Below are positions 5,643 to 9,848 of a DNA stretch of 9,848 nt, piece by piece. The position numbers and the translations under genes are program-made. A model generated the notes under the pieces. The model was not told the origin of the DNA, made no database searches, and saw only the letters and a program-made list of their open reading frames with translations. Numbering within the stretch: the first letter of the stretch is position 1; every line of letters begins with the position of its first letter. Location of the stretch: contig JACPVB010000226.1 of NCBI GenBank assembly GCA_016191985.1, positions 1 through 9,848 of the forward strand, read 5' to 3'. The stretch is from Chloroflexota bacterium. Its GTDB lineage: Bacteria > Chloroflexota > Anaerolineae > Anaerolineales > Villigracilaceae.

Positions 5643-6602
5643 ATGCGAATTTTGATCACAGGCGCGGCGGGGTTTCTTGGCTCCCATCTCAGCGACCGTT
5701 TGCTCGCGGACGGACACCATGTCATCGGCATGGATAACTTTATTACGGGCAGCCCCGACAATATTGCACACCTCGCAAACAACGAGCGCTTTGAGTTTTT
5801 CAAACGTGACGTCTCGAACTATATTTTCGTCCCCGGCAAAGTGGATGCGATCCTGCATTTCGCATCTCCCGCCAGCCCCAACCCGCAATCCAAATCGGGC
5901 TATTTCAACCTGCCGATCCAAACCATGAAAGCGGGCGCGCTTGGTACACATAACTGCCTGGGCATTGCCCGCATCCAGAATGCGCGCTTTCTGCTGGCTT
6001 CCACCAGCGAAATTTATGGCGACCCCGAAGTACACCCACAAGCCGAATCCTATGCAGGGAATGTGGACCCCGTTGGCACACGCGCCGTGTACGATGAAGC
6101 CAAGCGCTTCGCCGAGTCACTCACCATGGCGTATCACCGCTTTCACAATGTGAACACCAGCATCGTCCGCATCTTCAACACGTACGGCCCGCGCATGGAC
6201 CTGGAAGATGGCCGCGCCCTGCCGAACCTGCTCAAGCAGGCCCTGCTTGGTCAGCCCCTCACCGTTTACGGCGATGGGAGCCAGACCCGCTCCTTCTGCT
6301 ACGTGGACGATCTTGTGGATGGGATCGTCAAACTGTTGTATTCAAACGAACACCTCCCCGTCAATATCGGCAACCCCGTGGAAATGTCCATCCTGCAATT
6401 TGCGCAAGCCATCAACAAAGTGACCGGCAACCAGGCAGGCATTGTCTACGAGGAAAATTCCAGGAGCGCGCGCGACCCGCAAAGACGCCAGCCCGATATC
6501 ACCCGCGCCCGTGAAATTTTAAATTGGACACCAAATATAGATTTGGAGGAAGGCATCCGCCGTACCATACCATTTTTCAAACAAAAATTAGGGTTGGAAT
6601 GA
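5643..6602 (+). CDS. NAD-dependent sugar epimerase/dehydratase, UDP-glucuronate decarboxylase type
   Basis: The 319-residue protein is an extended short-chain dehydrogenase. The Rossmann motif GAAGFLG is at residues 7-13, DNFITG at 31-36, LLASTSEIYGDPEVHPQAES at 117-136, and the catalytic Y150xxxK154 (YDEAKR) with upstream T121/S122. RIFNTYGPRM (176-185), LTVYGDGSQTRSFCYVDDLV (206-225) and ARDPQRRQPDI (276-286) are characteristic of UDP-glucuronate decarboxylase (UXS), which converts UDP-glucuronate to UDP-xylose for envelope glycans. dTDP-glucose dehydratase or a generic epimerase is less likely given HPQAESY and DPQRRQPD. A strong GAGGA ribosome site lies 7 nt before the ATG. The stop overlaps the next start as ATGA, so it heads a compact operon with a GtrA-like gene. 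Family call is firm; exact sugar product is inferred. Confidence 0.88.
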   Translation: MRILITGAAGFLGSHLSDRLLADGHHVIGMDNFITGSPDNIAHLANNERFEFFKRDVSNYIFVPGKVDAILHFASPASPNPQSKSGYFNLPIQTMKAGALGTHNCLGIARIQNARFLLASTSEIYGDPEVHPQAESYAGNVDPVGTRAVYDEAKRFAESLTMAYHRFHNVNTSIVRIFNTYGPRMDLEDGRALPNLLKQALLGQPLTVYGDGSQTRSFCYVDDLVDGIVKLLYSNEHLPVNIGNPVEMSILQFAQAINKVTGNQAGIVYEENSRSARDPQRRQPDITRAREILNWTPNIDLEEGIRRTIPFFKQKLGLE

Positions 6603-7057
6603 TCCTCACAGACAATAAAGAACGCAGTCGTTTTTTCAAGTTCGCTCTTGTAGGGGCGCTGGGCGCAGTGATTGATTTTGGAGTCATGAACCTGCTTTCG
6701 CACACTACAGATATGACCCTCGTCATGGCTGGGACGATCTCATTCCTGTGCGCCGTAATGAGTAACTTCACCTGGAACCGCCTGTGGACCTACCCCGAAT
6801 CACGTTCCCGTCCGCTGTTGGGGCAGCTTGGGATGTTTTTCCTCGTCAATCTTGCCGGTGTGGCAATCCGTATTCCCACCCTGCATTATGTGGAACCGCC
6901 CATGCTGCGGTTCTTTGAGAACGTATTCCACACCTCCTTTGCCACCGCCGAATTCTATGCAAAAAACCTCACCCTCGCCGCAGCGGTGGGAATTGTAATG
7001 TTGTGGAACTTCTTCGTGAACCGCTATTGGACGTATAATGACATTGACAACGATTAA
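6599..7057 (+). CDS. GtrA-like four-helix membrane protein
   Basis: The 152-residue protein belongs to the GtrA family, small integral membrane proteins thought to move or present polyprenyl-phosphate-linked sugars in cell-surface glycan synthesis. Four membrane helices are predicted at about 13-34, 40-58, 75-93 and 122-140. The paired signatures NFTWNRLWTY (56-65) and NFFVNRYWTY (137-146), at the ends of helices 2 and 4, are the hallmark of the family and show its internal two-fold duplication. The start at 6599 overlaps the upstream stop by 4 nt (ATGA) with AGGG in the end of the epimerase gene as a likely ribosome site; the frame remains open to 6524 but that part would overlap the epimerase deeply. 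Coupling to the UXS-type gene supports a role in envelope glycosylation. Confidence 0.9.
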   Translation: MILTDNKERSRFFKFALVGALGAVIDFGVMNLLSHTTDMTLVMAGTISFLCAVMSNFTWNRLWTYPESRSRPLLGQLGMFFLVNLAGVAIRIPTLHYVEPPMLRFFENVFHTSFATAEFYAKNLTLAAAVGIVMLWNFFVNRYWTYNDIDND

Positions 7058-7067
7058 GAGGCCGGCC

Positions 7068-7442
7068 ATGGCACAATCCGCATTAATTCCCATTTACACC
7101 ACAAAGGGCGATGCAGAAGCCTTTCTGCAATATCCGTATTTATTCAACCGCAATGGGGATTGGATTGGATTTGTCACGCCCATGCGGGAAGTCTATTCCG
7201 TGCTGGGTGATTTCGTGGGGACTTTGACGAACGACCCACGCATCATCCGCAAACGGGCGACGTCAACGCTCAAACCCCGCCTCAGCCCGCCTCCCCAACC
7301 TGGGAGAGTGTACCCACCCGCTACAGTTCCCCTGCCCCGCCTGATGGCCGAACTCAGCCATTCGGTTATCGACGTTTTACAGGAAGCCCCGGAACGCCTG
7401 CACACCGTAGACTCCGGCGAGCAAAGACAGGACCTGGATTAA
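7068..7442 (+). CDS. Small protein with beta-flower-like triplicated repeats
   Basis: The 124-residue protein has three similar units: IYTTKGDAEAFL (9-20), LFNRNGDWIGFV (25-36) and VYSVLGDFVGTL (42-53), each an aromatic residue, three variable residues, then GD, a hydrophobic pair and a closing hydrophobic. A possible fourth unit begins at R58. This pattern resembles the '4-fold beta flower' fold, but that assignment is from memory of the style and not certain. Residues 70-90 form a Pro-rich linker (LSPPPQPGRVYPP), followed by a helix (90-108) and a polar tail. There is no signal peptide or membrane segment, so it is probably cytoplasmic. The ATG at 7068 follows AAGAGG by 6 nt and lies 10 nt after the GtrA stop; an in-frame ATG at 7038 lies within the GtrA gene and has no better site. 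Function unknown. Confidence 0.75.
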   Translation: MAQSALIPIYTTKGDAEAFLQYPYLFNRNGDWIGFVTPMREVYSVLGDFVGTLTNDPRIIRKRATSTLKPRLSPPPQPGRVYPPATVPLPRLMAELSHSVIDVLQEAPERLHTVDSGEQRQDLD

Positions 7443-7450
7443 ATTTTTAA

Positions 7451-7924
7451 ATGACAAACAACCCGACCCAAAAAACCATCCGCGCTTCGCGGGTTACCCT
7501 CTCGCAACTCATGCACCCCGAACATGCCAACCTGCTTGGCAACGTGCACGGCGGATGGATTATGAAACTGGTGGACGAAGCCGGCGCTCTGGCCTGTATG
7601 CGTCATGCCCAAAAGAAAGTTGTCACCGTCGCCATCGACTCGATGACCTTTCGTCAGCCGATCCGCATTGGCGACCTGATCATCCTTAACGCAGAAGTAA
7701 CCTATACGGGCAAATCCTCCATGGAAGCTGAAGTTCTCGTAGTCGCAGAAAACCCCGTCACCGGTGAGCAGACCCATACAAACACGGCCTATCTCGTCTA
7801 TGTCGCGCTGGACGATGAAGGCCGTCCCACAACCGTCCCTGCCCTAATCATCGAAACCGAGGAAGAACGTCTGCGCATGGAGCAGGCGAAGGAACGCCAA
7901 CAGCGCCGTATTTCTCAAAAATAA
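7451..7924 (+). CDS. Hotdog-fold acyl-CoA thioesterase (YciA/ACOT7-like)
   Basis: The 157-residue protein is a single hotdog domain that hydrolyses acyl-CoA to free fatty acid and CoA. The active-site segment ANLLGNVHGGWIMKLVDEAG (26-45) includes the conserved N31, H33-G-G and D42 expected for the YciA/BACH/ACOT7 group. VVTVAIDSMTFRQPIRIGD (57-75) and the beta strand NAEVTYTGKSSMEAEVLVVAE (80-100) are typical; the NTAYLVYVALD strand (111-121) closes the domain. The C-terminus is a charged helix (135-157) rich in Glu, Arg and Gln. Length matches single-domain family members. It starts 8 nt after the previous stop, making it the last gene of the four-gene run; no strong ribosome site is seen before the ATG. 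Acyl chain preference cannot be read from the sequence, and its link to sugar metabolism may be only transcriptional. Confidence 0.9.
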   Translation: MTNNPTQKTIRASRVTLSQLMHPEHANLLGNVHGGWIMKLVDEAGALACMRHAQKKVVTVAIDSMTFRQPIRIGDLIILNAEVTYTGKSSMEAEVLVVAENPVTGEQTHTNTAYLVYVALDDEGRPTTVPALIIETEEERLRMEQAKERQQRRISQK

Positions 7925-7940
7925 TAAGACCGTAACGTAG

Positions 7941-7992
7941 GGATACAGCGAGTCGCTTCATAATTTTGACCATCAACCGTTTCGCTGTGTCC
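7941..7992. repeat. Long imperfect inverted repeat after the thioesterase gene
   Basis: GGATACAGCGA (7941-7951) and TCGCTGTGTCC (7982-7992) pair over 11 positions with one G-T wobble, enclosing a 30-nt loop. It lies 17 nt beyond the thioesterase stop. No T-run follows, so it resembles the interspersed hairpin repeats of the window rather than a standard terminator. Confidence 0.5.
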
Positions 7993-8003
7993 TTGCAAAT
8001 CCA

Positions 8004-8058
8004 TTTAGAGAGTTGAGTTTCAGACACTCTCTAAAGGTTTACAAAGTCTTTAGGGTCT
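8004..8058. repeat. Perfect 10-bp hairpin followed by a CTAAAG/CTTTAG repeat
   Basis: TTTAGAGAGT (8004-8013) pairs perfectly with ACTCTCTAAA (8026-8035) around a 12-nt loop. Immediately after, CTAAAG (8031-8036) can pair with CTTTAG (8048-8053). The tail CTTTAGGGTCT (8048-8058) is the exact reverse complement of AGACCCTAAAG at 5481-5491, so the two spacers share this motif in opposite orientation. The block ends 26 nt before the glycosyltransferase start and may affect its expression. Confidence 0.5.
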
Positions 8059-8083
8059 TCAGTAAAATTCCCAAGGCATTTTC

Positions 8084-9739
8084 TTGCAAACGATTCGTAA
8101 ACATCCCATTCTCATCCTGCTGATTGTCAATCTCGCAATTGGCCTCATTACTTTTCGTTCTTATGGCTTATCCTGGGATGAGCCGCTCTTTTACGATTAC
8201 GCCGACGCCTTACGCTATGCCTATTCACCCAAAGAATGGTTCAGTGGAAATTTCAATCTTGAGAATGCCTACGGCTCCAGCGGCACAGACCATGCTAATC
8301 GCGGCCCTGCTTATATTATTATTGCCCGCCCGATTGTTTCACTAGCCGAGTCGGCGGGATTGGACAACGCCTCTGCCTGGCATCTCGTTAATTTTCTGAC
8401 CTTTCAACTCGGCGTTTATCTCTTTTATCGTTTCGCCTCAAAGTGGATGAATCAAACCTCCGCACTAGCGGCAAGCACATTCTTCGCCTGGCAACCGTTG
8501 TTGTGGGGACATGCCTTCATCAACCCAAAAGATATTCCCTTCCTCGTCTTTTTCATCGGTTCCATGTGCTTTGGCTTTGAAATGGTGGATGAACTCGCTC
8601 AAAGAAAAATGCTCAAGCCGCCGTCCTCGGCGGCGTCCCCGCCGCCGAGAGCGAATTATTCGAACAGGCTTTTAGCATCTACTCTGCTTGCCGCATTCTT
8701 CCTCGGCATTGCCACATCCATCCGTGTGCTTGGTCCGCTGGCCGCCATCTTGACGGGGTTATATGCGCTGAATCAATGGAAGAAAATAAAGCCTGGCGAG
8801 TTGATAAAGCATTTCGCAATTTACGGAGTGTTCACACTGCTAGTCGCCTTCATCGCCTGGCCGTATCTGTGGACAAATCCCCTGCAAAAGTTCTTTGAGG
8901 TTTTCGGTTTCATGTCCGATAACCCAACCCAGCTGACCGTCCTCTTCAATAGCGCGCAATACCGAGCCGATGAACTTCCCCGTCGTTACCTGCCGCTCCT
9001 TCTTGGCTACACGCTTACCGAGCCGATCTGGCTATTATTTGCCCTAGGTTTGATAGTTGGATTTTGGAAATCTGATAACCAGAAAAGAATCACACTTACC
9101 CTCATTGTGCTTTGGTTTTTCATCCCCGCCGCATATGTCATCCTCCGCCAGCCGCCGATGTATGACGGCTTCCGTCACTTCCTTTTCATCCTGCCGCCTG
9201 TGTTCATTTTTTCAGGCTTTGTCTTTGAATCATTCGTAGGTCAGGCTTTCAGCCTGATACCTTCCAGAGCTATGGAGTTTGGCGGGTTGCAAACCCGCCC
9301 TACAAATGCTAGAGATTGGGGGAAAATTGCGCTGGTTATTTTTATCCTCGCATTTGGAGTTATCCCGTCATTCCAACTTCATCCCTACCAATATGCGTAT
9401 TACAACACCTTTGCAGGGAATGTCTCCGGCGCATTTCGAAAATATGAAACGGAGTACTGGCTCACTTGTTACCGGGAAGCAGTTGTCAGATTAAATGAAG
9501 AAGCGCCGGCAGGGACGCAACTCTTCGTGCGGCGCGAACCGTACATCGCAGCGTATTATGCGAGTCCAAATATCACCATCCGCGATTTTCGCACAGAAGA
9601 AAAAGACATGCAGCCCGGCGACTTTTATCTTGTCAACACCCGCTCGAATGAAGATTTAAAATTCCTGCGCGACCAGCCCGCCATCATCAAAGTTTCAAGG
9701 CAGGGCGCGAACTTCTGCCTCATCAAACAAGTCCCTTGA
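8084..9739 (+). CDS. Multi-pass glycosyltransferase of the ArnT/PMT type
   Basis: The 551-residue integral membrane protein resembles GT-C enzymes that transfer a sugar from a polyprenyl-phosphate donor (PMT/ArnT, GT39/GT83-like). About 11-12 membrane helices are predicted, including 8-26, 101-118, 123-144, 151-166, 195-212, 244-262, 303-328, 333-355, 364-383 and 413-430. After helix 1, YGLSWDEPLFYDYAD (27-41) holds the acidic D-E pair expected at the catalytic loop. FINPKDIPF (145-153), MYDGFRHFLFILPP (359-372) and HPYQYAYYNTFAGNVSGAF (433-451) are recurrent in this group; a soluble C-terminal domain follows. Translation starts at TTG 8084, with AAGG 7 nt upstream; no in-frame ATG fits better. 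Two loops, residues 178-191 and about 386-409, are encoded by inserted hairpin repeats. Acceptor (lipid, protein or glycan) is unknown. Confidence 0.85.
   Translation: MQTIRKHPILILLIVNLAIGLITFRSYGLSWDEPLFYDYADALRYAYSPKEWFSGNFNLENAYGSSGTDHANRGPAYIIIARPIVSLAESAGLDNASAWHLVNFLTFQLGVYLFYRFASKWMNQTSALAASTFFAWQPLLWGHAFINPKDIPFLVFFIGSMCFGFEMVDELAQRKMLKPPSSAASPPPRANYSNRLLASTLLAAFFLGIATSIRVLGPLAAILTGLYALNQWKKIKPGELIKHFAIYGVFTLLVAFIAWPYLWTNPLQKFFEVFGFMSDNPTQLTVLFNSAQYRADELPRRYLPLLLGYTLTEPIWLLFALGLIVGFWKSDNQKRITLTLIVLWFFIPAAYVILRQPPMYDGFRHFLFILPPVFIFSGFVFESFVGQAFSLIPSRAMEFGGLQTRPTNARDWGKIALVIFILAFGVIPSFQLHPYQYAYYNTFAGNVSGAFRKYETEYWLTCYREAVVRLNEEAPAGTQLFVRREPYIAAYYASPNITIRDFRTEEKDMQPGDFYLVNTRSNEDLKFLRDQPAIIKVSRQGANFCLIKQVP
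8617..8649. repeat. In-frame GC-rich hairpin repeat inside the glycosyltransferase gene
   Basis: GCCGCCG (8617-8623) can pair with CGGCGGC (8628-8634) around TCCT, or the same middle arm, extended to CGGCGGCG (8628-8635), can pair with CGCCGCCG (8640-8647) around TCCC. The stretch encodes Pro-Pro-Ser-Ser-Ala-Ala-Ser-Pro-Pro-Pro (179-188), a low-complexity loop between membrane helices. CGCCGTCCTCGGCG and CGCCGCCGAG are shared with the non-coding element at 1527-1568, in the same order. Confidence 0.6.
9241..9299. repeat. Hairpin repeats inserted in a loop of the glycosyltransferase gene
   Basis: TCAGGCT (9241-9247) pairs with AGCCTGA (9251-9257) around TTC. GGCGGGTT (9281-9288) pairs with AACCCGCC (9292-9299) around GCA. 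A weaker TCCA/TGGA pair lies between them. The region is translated as QAFSLIPSRAMEFGGLQTRP (387-406), an unstructured-looking loop between two helices. The reading frame is kept. Confidence 0.6.
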
Positions 9740-9767
9740 TAAGCCTGCGATGAAATGCCCGTAAGGG

Positions 9768-9773
9768 TATAAT
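9768..9773 (+). promoter_or_regulatory. -10 box immediately before the last gene (possible leaderless start)
   Basis: A perfect TATAAT lies 9 nt before the ATG at 9783, so transcription would begin near 9780, almost at the start codon. No convincing -35 box or ribosome site is seen. The sequence TATAATnnnnCCGCT also occurs at 3161-3175. Confidence 0.3.
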
Positions 9774-9782
9774 CTGCCCGCT

Positions 9783-9848
9783 ATGAAACCATCCCCACGA
9801 CTGCTCCTCACCATTGATTATGAATCATGGCTTGCGCCTTCACGCAGG
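9783..9848 (+). CDS. Probable polysaccharide deacetylase-like protein, first 22 codons
   Basis: The frame opens at ATG 9783 and runs to the window edge (MKPSPRLLLTIDYESWLAPS...). LLLTIDYESW resembles the first strand of the NodB-type polysaccharide deacetylase fold, in which the aspartate of 'TxDxE' contributes to the active site, as in the subgroup acting on O-antigen-like sugars. No ribosome site is seen, and the start may be leaderless. It follows the glycosyltransferase gene by 43 nt, consistent with an envelope glycan cluster. With only 22 residues visible the identification is tentative. Confidence 0.5.
   Translation, partial: MKPSPRLLLTIDYESWLAPSRR

Noticed and set aside
5580..6041. 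Minus-strand 153-codon frame
   Set aside because: It is antisense to the conserved Rossmann region of the sugar epimerase and shows no recognisable domain.
6524..6598. Longer N-terminus for the GtrA-like protein
   Set aside because: It overlaps the epimerase gene by 79 bp and adds residues absent from the family; the ATGA overlap at 6599 is the usual arrangement.
7439..7777. Minus-strand 112-codon frame
   Set aside because: It is antisense to the thioesterase active-site region and has no independent support.

Overview
The window looks like a chromosomal stretch from a member of the Chloroflexota, most likely class Anaerolineae. This is inferred from gene content and style, not from any database match: a secreted protein with a long Thr-Pro-Thr linker, SpvB/RHS-type surface architecture, several lipoproteins, a moderately GC-rich composition, and many short hairpin repeats scattered between and inside genes. 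No rRNA, tRNA, CRISPR array or complete insertion sequence was seen.

Layout. 1-1289 (minus): the N-terminal 429 residues of a secreted SpvB/RHS-like surface protein that runs off the window edge. 1290-1769: a 480-bp non-coding region with a good minus-strand promoter, a palindrome-rich leader for the surface protein, a hairpin element bracketed by a 25-bp direct repeat, and a hairpin just past the rluB stop. 1770-3158 (minus): scpB and an rluB-type pseudouridine synthase, translationally coupled. 3159-3291: a divergent intergenic region with an extended -10 promoter and a 70-bp double-hairpin repeat. 3292-5467 (plus): two exported lipoproteins, a small one of unknown function and a G5-domain/beta-propeller protein. 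5468-5642: an AT-rich spacer carrying a second repeat-flanked element. 5643-7924 (plus): a tight four-gene run of UDP-glucuronate decarboxylase (UXS)-type sugar epimerase, GtrA-like membrane protein, a small protein with beta-flower-like repeats, and a hotdog acyl-CoA thioesterase. 8084-9739 (plus): a multi-pass ArnT/PMT-like glycosyltransferase. 9783-9848 (plus): the first 22 codons of a probable polysaccharide deacetylase-like gene.

Function. The plus-strand half has a cell-envelope theme: nucleotide-sugar synthesis (UXS), lipid-linked sugar handling (GtrA), a polyprenyl-sugar glycosyltransferase, a possible deacetylase and exported lipoproteins. The minus strand combines chromosome condensation (ScpB) with rRNA modification (RluB), plus a surface protein under its own promoter.

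The most unusual signal is the density of small structured repeats. One pair shows compensatory changes in its arms. Two elements are flanked by direct repeats with almost the same period (153 and 154 bp). Two sets lie in frame inside the glycosyltransferase gene. No complete new defence or mobile system is evident.
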